From: Poa pratensis
Taxonomy: Eukaryota > Streptophyta > Magnoliopsida > Poales > Poaceae
Length of the DNA stretch: 64,000 nucleotides
NCBI GenBank assembly: GCA_947311845.1
Contig: CAMZMU010000123.1
Location: 15,049,161-15,113,160 of the forward strand
Direction of reading: 5' to 3'
Part shown: piece by piece, positions 32,449 through 43,939 of the stretch
Position numbering within the stretch: position 1 is the first letter of the stretch
Layout of the letters: each line of letters opens with the position of its first letter
Notes under the pieces: generated by a model
Database searches by the model: none
What the model saw: the letters and a program-made list of their open reading frames with translations, nothing else
What the model was told of the DNA's origin: nothing
Position numbers and translations under genes: made by a program

Positions 32449-35400
32449 ATGGCTCAAATACGACAGGTGCGGTCTCTCCTCGATCCCCAACCAACTCCGG
32501 CACCGCCCGCCTCCATACCCGGCCAACGGCGCGCCGCCGCGGTCTCCCTCCACCGGAGCGTGTCGCTCCGGTCAACCTGCCGCGGGAGCACGCCGCCCCA
32601 GTCGCTCCTGCGCCAGAGCGCCCCAATCCAATCTCCTCAACATTTGTTCCCCCACACAAAGATGAGGTCTCTCTCTGACGCGCTCCGCCCGCCCTCGCCC
32701 CTAGCTCCGCTCCGGCGTACCGCCGCCAATACCTACTCCCTCCAGCCACTCCGGCGAGCTAGCGCCATCTCCGCCTCCACCACGCGTGTCCGTCTACGCT
32801 CAGTCTCGCCTATCCGCCCCCGTTCAGTCCTCGCGGATTTGAATTGGGATGGCGCAGCAGAGTCCGGCGCCGGAGGAGTTGGAGAGTGCAATGGCGCTAA
32901 TCGCGCTCGGGGAAGCGATCCCTGGAGTGGATCCTTCGGCAGCGAGCAGATATTTCCGAGATCTAACTCGGGCGGGGAGGGAGGCGCTCTCGCTGCCACC
33001 ACCGCTTCGCCGAGCAGCAACGGATCGGCTAGAAGCGGATTGCAGGTCCAGAGGCTGGGTTCGAGTGCCGCTCCGGAACAGATCCAAAGCGATCCTTCGG
33101 GCGGTGGCCTTGCGCCCAGAGGACGGAACGGCCCTGGCACCGTTGCTGATGCAGTAAGCGGATCCGCCGGTGGCGATGGCGGTTCTCCGTCATGCTATCA
33201 CAGGGGTGAGGCAAATCGCTCCGCTCAGCCAAGCCCAAGTCGGCTTCCTTCAACAGAGGAACGCGCCGATGCCTGCGATGAGCAACGAGGATTGGGATCG
33301 ACTTTTAGAGTGCATTCTGCGACGCCACTTCGAGAGGCTATTGGGGCAGGAGAACAGCTTGCAGCCACCTTCTCCCCCGGGCCAGCATCACCAGGCTCCA
33401 CCATCATCGAGCTCATGAGTGCGGACTCAAGTCGGAGTTCAGTTGAGTCGAAGGAATTTAGGGATTCAGTTCGTCGGGCCTGCGAGGATGAACCCCTCCT
33501 GATTCCTCGCCATGCCAAATCAGTGAGACGCAAATTGCTACTTGGTAGAGATCATTTTAGCAATCTGGGAACTGTGAGGCAATCAGTGCAAATTAGCAAC
33601 TCTGTAGAAGCTCCTGAAAATCTAGATGCAGAGAACTCTGATGCTAGGTCTGTGGCACTCTCTGTCTGCTCTGAACCTCAGTTACTCGTGAGGAATCGTC
33701 CAAGGGCGTTCAGGAAACATCTGTGTTGGATCCACACGCGGAGTCCGGGCATGGAAGTTCCAGAAGCAGCTGCAGAGACGTTGCTGAGATTTGAAAGCAA
33801 TGGAGGTTTTAGCTTCATCGGGGAAAAGCGGGTAGAGAAAATTCGAAATTCCTTGGACCAGGTCAATGGGACCTCGAAGGGAAATTGCCTGGCTGAAAGC
33901 GATGTGGCTGCGTGGCATTATGTTGGCCAGTTGTGGGACGAGATCCCAACCACCCCAGCAGCTACAAAGCGGAGCAGTAGGAAAAGAAACCCTAGTATTC
34001 TGAAGCCTGGACTGGGCCTCGGCCGACCTTGTCCTTCCTCCTACGCCGCCGTTTCTGATCCTCCTCTAGATCCAGTGCTTGAAGCAATTCACCTTGACTC
34101 TAACATGGCAGATTCGGGGAGAGGGAGAGGAAAGACAAAGTGGAGGAACAATAGACCTCAGAATCAGAATCAGAATAGGGATCCAAACTGGATTCAATGG
34201 AATTCTGTTGCGCCTCCTTTGCAAGGACAGCCGCAAGGCCCTCAATTTCCTTTTGGTTTTGGGTTTCCAGGACAGCAGGGTCCATGGAACTTCCCTCCTC
34301 AATTCCAAGGACAGTTTCCCACACAGCAATGGCAGGGGGTCCCGCCGCCGTGGATTGGAGGACAACAGGGGAGTGGCCCGGCTACTGGTCAAAATCAACA
34401 GCAAAACCCTCAAGCGCAACCTGGAGGGCAGAGGATGCAGCAGCAGAATCAATCTCAAAGGCAGCTAAGCCAGAGCAACAGAAAGAAGACAGTTGAAGCA
34501 GGATCTGCAAGCAATTCAGCAAAAGAGCCATCTGGGAGTCTCTTTTCTTACTCCAATGACATCTGCCTGGGATGTGGCAACCATGGACATCCGAGAGACA
34601 AGTGCAAAAAGAAGCCCTCTTGCCTTATCTGTAAGATGACCACGCATGAGGTTGCCGAGTGCCCTGACAGAAGGAAGCCATTGAAGTTCGCAAAATATCT
34701 GGGAAGTTCGGCTGCGGGATTAGGTTTCTATAACATAGAGCTGTCAGACGCTAGCAATCAGAGCCTGAGCCACACTAGGAATGTAGGTGTAGTCTTCGTA
34801 GATGAGGGGTCAATCAACAAGGATGAGTTGGCAGTAGAATTCTCGGCGATCTACAAAACAAACTGGCCGTGGCCAATCAGAAGGCTGGATGATTGGACCT
34901 ACCTAGTCAAATTTCCTCCAGAAATAGATGTAAATCAGGTGTCAGCTTATCCCAAGTTTTCTTTAGGAAAAGAAGGAGTCGCTGTCAAAGTAGAAGCCTG
35001 GGCTGGGGAAATAGATTTCTATTCTAAAGCATAAGAAGTCTGGTTGAAGCTAGGAGGTGTTAACAACAAGTGGTGCGAATGGGACACTCTAGCACAGTTT
35101 GCCTCTGCTTTTGGTATCCTGCTTGATGTGGACTGGGAGCTAATGATCAAGTCGTTTTGTGAAGTAGTCAGAATCAAAGTATCCTGCAGAGATTACACAA
35201 AGATACCGAGCAACAGGTTGTTTAAAGTGAAGAAGCATTTCTATCTGATCACTGTTGAAGTAGAGAAGCCAACACTAGATGAAGGAATTGATGATGTAGA
35301 CGATGACCTGCTGGGAGAAGAACTGGCAGCAAATATAGGTGAAAAGACTGACTCTGGATCAAACAACTCGAGGAGTGGTTCAGTTACTGGAACAACCACC

Positions 35401-36249
35401 CAAGCTACCCCCAGGAGTAGCACGCTCGCAGGAACACAGTCGCGCACTGGTCAGGCTGGATCAGTAAATCTCAACACAGACCAGAGAATTGCCAATTTCC
35501 TGGATCAAGTGGAAGACTCGTGCACAGGAAAATACATCCCTTCTTCCCATTTGAAGGGTGCAGTACCTGACGTAGTCCAAGATTACAGGAGGCAGCTACT
35601 CGAAAATATCACTAAAGACACACCAGATGAAGACCAATGCTACAATCTACTAAAGGAAATGGAACTAGTTGATGATGAGGGAAACTTCAATTTCGAAGAC
35701 AGAGAACAGCTTCAAGACATGGCTCAAATAAATGATGGGCAACCTTTCGAGGAGACTGAAGCTCAGCTTCCTCCAGCTCCAACAGCTGAAGAGATGGGTG
35801 CAAAAAAGAAATGGGGACCTGTACAAGCAACAAGACATAGCAGCAGACTTGTGCATGATGGGAGAACAGTAATGGAAAAAGCACAAGAGAAGGCCAAGGA
35901 AAAGGACCTGGAGATACCTGCCAAGAAAGGTAACTCTTATAACCCCTTCCTTCCCCTGCACCACTCAAATTTCATTTCGATTGCAAATGCAGTAGGTGTT
36001 AAAATTTCTGATGTGGAAGAACCAGTGGCGCAATTAGAAGTAGAGCCACTGGTTCCTCCCTCCCCTAAGAGTAATATTGACCTGTCAAGGTCCCCTAGAA
36101 CTCCTGCAGTAGACTTTAGTAATAACTTTGCAGAGCAGGTTGAGGAACACGAAAATCACCTAGATGATTACTTGCTTAGTGAGGAATTGTGGACTAAAGT
36201 TAGTAAATATAGACGGGGCAAGCACCCTAGGAAAAATAGATCCCAATGA
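32449..36249 (+). pseudogene. LINE ORF1 (nucleic-acid-binding protein) with one in-frame stop
   Basis: One reading frame runs from 32449 to TGA at 36247-36249, interrupted only by TAA at 35032-35034. The N-terminal 550 codons are Ser/Pro/Arg-rich and low in complexity. The true start may lie downstream, for example the ATG of MADSGRGRGK at about 34105. A Gln/Pro-rich stretch follows, then two zinc knuckles (CLGCGNHGHPRDKC at about 34564, CLICKMTTHEVAEC at about 34621), then the RNA-binding-like block that continues past the stop ([19 protein letters not shown]). A Ser/Glu-rich tail ends in KHPRKNRSQ. Plant LINE ORF1 proteins bind element RNA. The stop separates the knuckles from the C-terminal third, so the product is probably truncated. 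Confidence 0.85.
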
Positions 36250-39200
36250 ATTGCATGCAATTAAATATAAGAGGGATCGATGCAAAAGGGAGGAAACCTC
36301 TCATTGTAGATTTTCTTAATAAAACACATGCTTCTATAATTGGTTTCTCAGAAACCAAAAAGGAAAGTTTTTCGGATTCTTATCTGAAATCATTAGTTGG
36401 TAATAAATGTTTCCTCTGGAACCACCTCCCAGCGCGGGGGAGTGCAGGAGGAATCCTAGTGGGTGTTGATTCAGATATTTTTGATGTTATTTCCTGGGAT
36501 ATTAGAGAATTTTCAGTCTCATGTATCCTTAGATACAAAAATAAAGATGTTCAACTTAAGGTGATCTCAGTATACAGTTCTCCTTATGAGGAAGGAAAGG
36601 AGGCATTTATCTCTGAGCTACATGCTCTGTTTATAGATAATACGATGCCTACCCTGATTGGTGGCGACTTCAACCTAGTTAGATTCCAATCGGATAAAAG
36701 TAATGGGAATATTAATTATAAATGGAGTGATAAATTTAATGCTTGGATAGAAATCTGGAGTTTAATTGAGATTAAACTTTCAAGTAGAAAATATACTTGG
36801 GCTAACAATCAGACTGATTTAATCATGTCTACAATAGACAGATTCTTTTGCAATACTGAACTAGATAGTATTTTTCCTTTAGCTTCCGTTCAAGCACTCC
36901 CTAGACTTGGTAGCGATCACACACCCATCCTCTGGGATTCGGGTGTTAATACTAGTACTAGACCCCCTAGCTATAAATTCGAGAAATGGTGGCTTCTTAG
37001 AGAGGATTTCCGCCCACTAGTTGAGAAGATTTGGTCTGAACCTGTCCAAGGTTTGACTGCATTAGACAAATGGCAGAAGAAAGTCAGGAATTTTAGGAAA
37101 AACACCAAAGGGTGGAGTAGAAATATCGAGGCTGAACTGAGAAAGCTCAAATCAGGCCTTATGGAAGAGTATGATATACTAGATATTAAGGCAGAGACAG
37201 AGGAGCTGTCAGAGAGTGAACAAAGTAGACTGAAAGATATTCAAATAGAAATCCAGAGGATCTGGTTGAAAGAAGAAACTAAGGCTAAACAGAGGTCTAG
37301 GGACAGAAATATAAAAGAAGGAGACAGAAATACAGCATATTTTCATGCTGTTGCAAACCAGCGTAGGCGTAAAACCATGATCCAGTCCTTAGAGGGGCCT
37401 GATGGAATCTCCACAGAGTTGCCTGATATGCTGGGCATAGCGACTTCTTACTATAAAGACTTGTTTAAAAAAGAGGATAGACAAGGCTTTAGTCTACAAA
37501 CTGACTTCTTTAGCGAAGAAGAGAAGGTTTCTCCTTTAGAAAATGAGCTGTTACAGGCCCCTTTTTCTGAAAAAGAAATCAAGGAGGCTGTCTTTGGTTC
37601 TTACTCGGATGGGGCTCCGGGTCCTGACGGAATCCCCTTCCTGTTTTATCAACAGTTTTGGGACTTAGTGAAACCAGACTTGCTTGCTATGTTCGACGAC
37701 TTCCACAAGGGAGAATTAGATATTTATAGGCTTAATTTCGCTATTGTGACTTTAATTCCGAAAGAACCTGATGCTACCTCTATGAAGAAATTCAGGCCAA
37801 TTAGCCTACTAAACTGTAGCTTTAAAATCTTCACCAAGGTCTTGACGAATAGATTTTCCCAAGTCTTAAATCGTCTGATTGCCCCTAACCAATCTGCTTT
37901 TGTCAAAGGCAGATACATTCTAGAAAGTGTAGTTACGGCGCATGAGATTCTGCATTCAGTCCATAGTTTGCATGAGAAAGGAATAGTTCTAAAGTTGGAT
38001 TATGAAAAAGCCTTTGACAAAGTCAATTTAGATTTCCTCATTGAGTTACTAGTGCTGAGAGGTTTTAGCCCGACCTGGGTTAGATGGATTATCCAAGCTA
38101 CTCATGGAGGATCCATTGGGGTTAAAATAAATAATGTAGAAGGGAACTTCTTTACTACGGGTAAAGGACTCCGGCAAGGTGATCCACTGTCACCGCTGCT
38201 TTTTAATTCAGTGGTAGATGTTCTTACTAAAATGTTGATTAAAGCAGCCTCGAATGGGCTGATTAAAGGGTTATGCCCAGATGTCTGCCCTGGAGGCATT
38301 ATATGCCTCCAGTACGCGGACGACACTATCCTCTTCTCGGATATAGATCATGAAAAAGCTAGAAATCTTAAGATGGTCCTCTCTTGCTTCGAGAAAGTCT
38401 CAGGCATGAAGATTAATTACAATAAAAGTGAAGTGATTCCAATTAATTTGGAAGAAGAAGAGTGTAATGCTTTCCTGAACATTTTTGGGTGTCAGGAAGG
38501 ACATTTTCCCATTAAGTACTTAGGTATACCTCTGCACTATGATAAGCTCAGGAGAGAGGATATTCAACCTCTGATCGATAAGATCCTTAGTAGAATTGCA
38601 GGGTGGAGAGGGAAGCTCCTTTCCTATGCAGGTAGAATTATCCTTATTAAGTCTTGCCTAGCAAGTATCCCAATATATCTCCTGTCCTTCTTTAAGTTCC
38701 CAAAATGGGCAATCGAGCTCATTAATACGCAAATGGCTCACTGCCTTTGGAATGACTTTGAGGGACACAGGAAGCTCCACTTAGCTAACTGGCATCTTGT
38801 TTGCATGAAAAAAGAATTTGGAGGGCTTGGCATCCCAAACCTAAAAGAACTCAATGTCTGTCTTTTGGGCTCGTGGATCAAGAGATATATTTCGGGAGAA
38901 GAGAAACTGTGGAAAAACATGATCGACCACAAGTATAGAACCAATCACCCCAACATCTTTAACAGTGCTACTTTAGGTTGCTCTAGATTCTGGAAAGGAA
39001 TCATGTCGGTAGCTAAAACTGTAAAGTTTGGGTTCAGGTGGAAGGTAGGTGATGGTAGGAAAATAAAATTTTGGGAGGACACGTGGTTTGGTACCTCCCC
39101 ATTAGCTGTTCAATTCTGGGATATCTATGTGATCTGTAACGAACAAACTGCTACCATAGCAGAAGTTTGGGATGGCTCCAACCTCAAACTAACTTTTAGG

Positions 39201-40415
39201 AGAATTTTTACCCCTTTGATGATGGAGGATTGGTATAATTTAGAGCAAATCAGTAGAAGTACTTCGCTCTCTGAAGAAACAGATGCTTTGATTTGGCAAT
39301 TAGAAAGTAAAGGGATTTATACCTCTAGTTCGCTTTACCATGTTATCAACTTCCGAGGGGTATGTCCAGTGTACATTCCCTCTATCTGGAATATGTGTGT
39401 GCCGCCGAAAATACATATTTTTCTCTGGCTAATGGCGCATAACAAAATCATGACTAGGGATAACTTAAAAAAGAGAAATATTATCAAGCCGGAAGACTGC
39501 GTCTTCTGCAAAGAACCAGAGTCAGTTCACCATCTGATGTTTGGATGCATTGTAGCTGTTAACACTTGGAAAATAGTTTCAGAATTCTTTAGTAGAGAAG
39601 TAGGACAAGACTATGAATCTGTAGCTAGATTTTGGGTCTCCAATAATAAGAATTCTGCCTTAAATATTATCACATCAGCTACTTTATGGTGCATTTGGAA
39701 GAGTAGAAACAACCTAGTGTTTAATGATGCTACTTGGATCGATCTTAAGCAGGTGTGGTCCTTACTGCTGAGAACGGTGAGGAACTGGAGTATCCTCTGC
39801 AAGGAAGAGGTGCTGGACAGAGTGAAGAACTTCTGTCAGTTCCTGTCACTGAAGCTGAGAAAGCCTCTCGCTATCTGTGGCTGAGCAAGCCGCAGATCGA
39901 CCTCGGCGCAGATGACCTCTCAGCGGGGAGCTGGGCTGCTAGCTTTCTGCTGGGCTCTCTGAAGCTCTCCGATCCCTCGGAACCACCTGTCTCTCCAGAC
40001 AGAGGCACGAATACTGGAGCCAAGAAACAACTGTTGCTGAGCCCATCGTCGCCTCTCGATCAGGAGTGTTGGTCTCCGACGCTGGGGAACACTCCACTCA
40101 AGAAACTGAAGTCAACAGAGCTGGTGATCAAGGTTGCTGGGGACATGTTGGCCTGAAGACGGGAGTGGAGATCCCAGGCTGCCAACGTTCGCACTAATCT
40201 TTAAAGTGCATCAGTTCGCACTAAACTGAAAGTGCTGTAATAAGAGTAGAAAACCTTCTAGTACTTTGTTCCTTTTAGACTTTCCCTTTCCGTTTCAGGC
40301 TGAGGCCGGTTTTAGCTGTAATGGTTGTTTGAATTTGAACCTCACACCGAACTGGGCTGTGGTTTCATATTAATGGAACCGGGGAGTCCATCCCTGTTTA
40401 TCTAAAAAAAAAAAT
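32451..40415 (+). mobile_element. near-complete L1-type LINE in PRP31 intron 1
   Basis: About 7.97 kb bounded by TTCAGCCCCGAT on both sides (32439-32450 and 40416-40427). It ends in an A-rich tail at 40404-40414. It carries a long ORF1 with one stop, and an uninterrupted ORF2 with endonuclease, RT and zf-RVT regions. It lies in opposite orientation to PRP31, inside its first intron, close to the promoter. The perfect duplication and near-intact frames suggest recent insertion. The exact 5' end could be a few bases off, because the duplication and element start merge at 32450/32451. Confidence 0.93.
36246..39884 (+). CDS. LINE ORF2: endonuclease and reverse transcriptase, 1212 aa
   Basis: An intact frame whose ATG overlaps the ORF1 stop as ATGA (36246-36249), suggesting termination-reinitiation. 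Domain order: APE-type endonuclease, residues 1-232 (LNIRGI, SETK, GGDFN at about 139, GSDHTPI at about 222); RT, about 440-760 ([54 protein letters not shown] at about 689); thumb [12 protein letters not shown] and [12 protein letters not shown]; and C-terminal zf-RVT with C-VF-C...H...GC at about 1084-1102. All catalytic motifs visible by eye are present, so the protein could be active. It performs target-primed reverse transcription in the nucleus. Confidence 0.93.
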   Translation: MNCMQLNIRGIDAKGRKPLIVDFLNKTHASIIGFSETKKESFSDSYLKSLVGNKCFLWNHLPARGSAGGILVGVDSDIFDVISWDIREFSVSCILRYKNKDVQLKVISVYSSPYEEGKEAFISELHALFIDNTMPTLIGGDFNLVRFQSDKSNGNINYKWSDKFNAWIEIWSLIEIKLSSRKYTWANNQTDLIMSTIDRFFCNTELDSIFPLASVQALPRLGSDHTPILWDSGVNTSTRPPSYKFEKWWLLREDFRPLVEKIWSEPVQGLTALDKWQKKVRNFRKNTKGWSRNIEAELRKLKSGLMEEYDILDIKAETEELSESEQSRLKDIQIEIQRIWLKEETKAKQRSRDRNIKEGDRNTAYFHAVANQRRRKTMIQSLEGPDGISTELPDMLGIATSYYKDLFKKEDRQGFSLQTDFFSEEEKVSPLENELLQAPFSEKEIKEAVFGSYSDGAPGPDGIPFLFYQQFWDLVKPDLLAMFDDFHKGELDIYRLNFAIVTLIPKEPDATSMKKFRPISLLNCSFKIFTKVLTNRFSQVLNRLIAPNQSAFVKGRYILESVVTAHEILHSVHSLHEKGIVLKLDYEKAFDKVNLDFLIELLVLRGFSPTWVRWIIQATHGGSIGVKINNVEGNFFTTGKGLRQGDPLSPLLFNSVVDVLTKMLIKAASNGLIKGLCPDVCPGGIICLQYADDTILFSDIDHEKARNLKMVLSCFEKVSGMKINYNKSEVIPINLEEEECNAFLNIFGCQEGHFPIKYLGIPLHYDKLRREDIQPLIDKILSRIAGWRGKLLSYAGRIILIKSCLASIPIYLLSFFKFPKWAIELINTQMAHCLWNDFEGHRKLHLANWHLVCMKKEFGGLGIPNLKELNVCLLGSWIKRYISGEEKLWKNMIDHKYRTNHPNIFNSATLGCSRFWKGIMSVAKTVKFGFRWKVGDGRKIKFWEDTWFGTSPLAVQFWDIYVICNEQTATIAEVWDGSNLKLTFRRIFTPLMMEDWYNLEQISRSTSLSEETDALIWQLESKGIYTSSSLYHVINFRGVCPVYIPSIWNMCVPPKIHIFLWLMAHNKIMTRDNLKKRNIIKPEDCVFCKEPESVHHLMFGCIVAVNTWKIVSEFFSREVGQDYESVARFWVSNNKNSALNIITSATLWCIWKSRNNLVFNDATWIDLKQVWSLLLRTVRNWSILCKEEVLDRVKNFCQFLSLKLRKPLAICG

Positions 40416-40566
40416 TTCAGCCCCGATAAACATCGGTACTCACAATCCAACAAAAAATCCCCTGCCAAATCGAAGACCGGGCAGATCCATACGAGGAAGA
40501 TAAACAGACCAACAGCCAGACGGCGGAAGGACTGAATAACAAGTGGTGAGATGTAGTACTACTGAC

Positions 40567-40569
40567 CAT
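40567..40569 (-). CDS. PRP31: PRP31 exon 1 coding part: the ATG alone
   Basis: The minus strand reads ATG followed at once by a GTCAGT donor (40566-40561). Joining ATG to exon 2 gives MASLADSFLADLDELSDNEA, which matches the conserved N terminus of plant PRP31 (MATLxDSFLADLDELSDNEA). The coding part of the exon is therefore three bases long. The 5' UTR lies at higher coordinates, about 40570-40700. Confidence 0.75.
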
Positions 40570-40900
40570 GATCGACGCTGGGTCTCCTCTGTCTTCGGCG
40601 TAGAGGGCGGCGGCGAGGGCACCGGGGATCACCGCGCGCGGCGGCGGCAACCACGCACGGCGGTGGAGGCGGTGGAGTTTGTTGTGTTTTCGTTTGCGGC
40701 GAGGAGAGTTTGTTAAGGACTTGGGAATTTATCTGGCTCGGCGAGGAGGTGCCTACGGGGGCCGAATTTGTTTCCTGGTCCGATTCAGATCGAGGAAAGG
40801 CGCCGCAGGAGCGGACGGCCCGTTTAGCATGTGCCTCCAACTAGGCCCATCAGTGATGGCGATACCATCTAAAAAAGCGACAGCCCTGTAAGGACATTCG
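40570..40900 (-). promoter_or_regulatory. PRP31 5' UTR and proximal promoter region
   Basis: A GC-rich leader (about 40570-40700) lies directly upstream of the PRP31 ATG on the minus strand. Beyond it, toward 40900, sequence composition drops. No TATA box was picked with confidence, which fits many constitutively expressed plant genes. The assignment rests on position next to the ATG-only exon. Confidence 0.5.
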
Positions 40901-42399
40901 ATTTTGGTCAGAGAAAAAAAACGTGTGCACGTCTGCCATGCGTGTGAGTGTGACTTATAGAACGCGAATTGTGGCGGAAACCATCAGCCGCCGCACGTCG
41001 CTAACCTAGAAGGTGACTAGTGCAGCGGCCAGCGGCGACCACTTTTGCCGTCTCCCTCTGCCCGGCGAGGCAGCAGGTCCTACATCTTCTGTGTCGACGG
41101 TAGGGGGTGGGGATCACAGCGCTTCGACCCTGGTGAGTAGTTAAGGTTAGGCTAGGTTTTTTCTGAAGCATCGCATTGGTGGCGATGATGGCACCGCCTA
41201 GAAAATAAGATGGCCATGCTTCTCCCTCGTCTCGGGGTGCTCTAATTGGCAGTGTCGTTGGAGCAGGTGTGGCTTGGTCTTCTAGTCGATCTTCAGATAT
41301 GACGAGATTAGTTTCTCGACGTGTGGCGAGCGTTTGTCGTAACCCGCGGCACCGCTGGCGGCTGGGACGAGGCGGATACTCTACAGCGAGGATGATGGTA
41401 CGAAGGTGGTAGAATAACCGTTCTTTCTCGACTCTGTCGGTGGGATGCGGCGGGTGTGGGTCCAAAATAGTCCGAGGACATCCCGACCGACATGTCACAA
41501 CGACATGTGTCTCGTTGTTTGTATCGGGTCAGTTCATCGACTCGCAAATCCTTGTTGGCGAGAAACGTAGCATCCATGGCATGCACAGTCGGTCGCTGCG
41601 ACGGCGACACCCAACCGCACGTTGCGTCCACCCTGCTGGATGACTCGGGTGCCTACGAGCTTCCGGTTTCCGTCGCAGGATGGGCTTGGACCCTGGGTCT
41701 CCAAGGGCGCGACGACGCGTGTCCATGCACCAGACCACTCCGTCGCTTTCTCGAGCCTGCCGACTCGATCGGCGCTACCTACGAGTCAGCAACAATCAGT
41801 GAGTACAACCTGTCACTCAGCGTACAGTAGGCGATAGATGGATATAGATAGATAGGCTCAGGAATGATGCACCGGATCCATCGATCGAAGTGATGCGTTT
41901 GAACTCTCTCTCTCTCACTCCTCGCCGTTGCGCTGATCATTAGTTGTTCTCGGAGGAGCAGCACGTTACGTGTGTATATGATGACCGAGCAAACGACAAT
42001 TCGATATCGTAACCTAGTCATACGAGTTCATCTGTGGATCCATCTCCTAGCTTCAGATCGGGCAACCAAAAGATATAGGAGGTTAGACATCTCTAACCCA
42101 GACCTAAACCTACACAAACGCCGGACGGTGTTATAGTATATGAGGAAGGCACAGTGTAAGACATGGCTTTACCTAGGCTTGTCCTATATCCGGCGGAACC
42201 TTCAAACGAATATAAAGGCATATACAATGGTCATATCTTAGCAATCCCAAATAGGATAATTGTTGTTCTGGACGAGAAAGAAACAGAAAAAAAATACAAG
42301 TTTGCCTTCTCTTTGCCATTCTACGAGATGATGCCTTCTTGTACTCATATATTCTCCTATATTTAATTTTAACAACCCCAAAATATAGGAGCAACCAAA
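40901..42399. other. intergenic stretch, no gene recognised
   Basis: A GC-rich part (41000-41800) has several overlapping frames on both strands but no family-like motif or consistent codon pattern. It may be an old transposon. 41801-42399 is mixed and AT-rich near 42250-42390. Nothing is supported as a gene. Confidence 0.4.
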
Positions 42400-42401
42400 T
42401 A

Positions 42402-42524
42402 TTCCCTCCGTTTCAAATTAATTGACTTCCATTTGTCTACACATAGATGTATCTAGACATGTTACACGTATAGATACATCCACATGTGGACAAATGGAAG
42501 TCAATTAATTTGGAACGGAGGGAG
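42402..42524. mobile_element. Stowaway-type MITE
   Basis: 123 bp, ends TTCCCTCCGTTTCAAATTAA and the complement of TTAATTTGGAACGGAGGGAG, with TA at 42400-42401 and 42525-42526. The arms are almost perfectly complementary, so this is a young member. Same family as 31388-31511. Confidence 0.9.
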
Positions 42525-42526
42525 TA

Positions 42527-43930
42527 GTAATTGTCACCGATAACTTACGACATGATTCACCACCTTATCAACCATTATACATGCTCTAATATTTTCGGTG
42601 TGACGCGCGAACCTGCATGTAACACGAGCTGGCCGGGCAAGTTGCCACGGTGCGGTGACAAGGCACAGAGGCATCCAATTATCACAGCCATGCATGTCCT
42701 CGAGGATCATGGCAATGAACCAATGATTGATGTATTTTGCAAGATGCCATGCATGCATCTGTGCGAATAAGATTTGGTACTAGATTGATTAATTGCTGCT
42801 GACCTGTCGTCCGCGTTGCTCCGAACACATATTGCAGTATACAAAATCAAGGGCAGGTGTAACCGTGTAAGTGGCTGTTTCTGCTCAGATCGGACGGCCA
42901 GTGATCGTAGTAGTTCGCACGTACTGAAATTGAGCAGGTATTCGCGGCCAGCTCGTGCATGACATGACGACCATTTGGAAGCACATAGTTTTATATTGGT
43001 CTCGACGCGGCGCTCGTGTTGCGCGAGCTGCACGGTCGGAGACGGTTGTTGGATCCTTCTGCAGAAGCTATCTAGTCTAGATACGTACCCGGCGCCTGGT
43101 GTACACCCGCACACGGAGGCGGAGCCCACTGGCTGTACAAACAGGGATGCTAATCATATACCCGAAATTTACATAGAGCAGTACTGAAATTTAACTAAAA
43201 TTTGAACTAAACTAGCCCTATCCTTGTTACTCGTCGTCTGAGTCAAGGGCAATGACCGGCGCCGGTGTTGTCTCCGATCGGGTGCCACACGAGAACCCCA
43301 CGGGCACCATGCTTCCCATGGGTTTCCGGGTGGCGTCGCTGGCAGCGCCCGCACAATGACGAGCGCGGTCAATTTTCACCTGGAGCCTCTCCAGTCACGT
43401 CGTTTTCCACGCCTCCCACGTGGATAACTCGAGCGTCACCTGTAAATTTTGCCACTCCTTTTCCGGTGTTGCCTCCTCCCACTTCCTCCATGGTTGACGA
43501 CCGGTACGAGTGGGGACAGGGCAGGCCAAGAGCTGGACATGCGGCAGCCAAAGCCGGATGCGGACACGTCCAATTTAACTGTATTTCCAGCCCATTCCAA
43601 CCAAAATAATTTGGGCTGAAAGTTAGACTTGCGTCCACGGCCACTATGAGATACCAGCGATGCTGAGCTAGGCGTCATCGGGAGACCCTATAGGACGCGG
43701 TACATCTCCGCTCCCTCCGTGTACCCCCCCCCCCCCCCCCCCCAACATCCCCGCGTCGACGTTAGTGGGCCTGGCCCAATTATGTTTCGCTGACTATTTC
43801 GCTCCCGTTTCCCTGACTATTTCGTTGACTGTTTCGTTGGTTTTTGAGGTATCGAACGTGGGAAATGTTTCGTTTACCGTTTCACTGCTTCTTTTCAGAA
43901 TGCTATGTCTGTACACTTTGAAGAAACAAA
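42527..43930. other. intergenic stretch with a C20 homopolymer
   Basis: No gene recognised in 1.4 kb. The region contains an uninterrupted run of about 20 C at 43724-43743, next to GC-rich sequence. Frames on both strands around 43250-43650 lack recognisable motifs. Confidence 0.45.
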
Positions 43931-43939
43931 AAGAAAACC

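Larger units (their letters stand above)
16183..40569 (-). pseudogene. PRP31: PRP31-like U4/U6 snRNP protein gene, 8 exons, transposon-filled, with frameshifts
   Basis: Eight minus-strand exons with GT/AG borders reproduce the plant PRP31 protein. They give M|ASLADSFLADLDELSDNEA|..NYDDLDSISKLQK|.., the NOP domain (APNLAAIVDSDVASKLM, KMPACNVQLLGAKKK, SQFRVGYLEQTEVFQSTPP), then GDGLGKGFGLLGQAG, GLTSSLAFTPVQ and the C-terminal TYFS...FSNIKRI. PRP31 stabilises the U4/U6.U5 tri-snRNP in the nucleus by binding the 15.5K protein and U4 RNA. Lesions are one-base losses at about 29404 (AAAAA to AAAA expected), at about 29282 (G run) and in exon 5, plus offsets in exon 8. The first causes an early stop near 29267. 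This copy therefore looks broken, unless the indels are sequencing errors. Introns 1 and 6 are bloated by a LINE and a CACTA element. Confidence 0.85.

Noticed and set aside
32733..33533. Minus-strand frames within the LINE 5' part
   Set aside because: They are antisense to the long LINE ORF1 frame and have no motifs.
41001..41830. Several frames on both strands, 60-165 codons
   Set aside because: No motif, no consistent frame and strong mutual overlap. Probably an old GC-rich transposon or chance.
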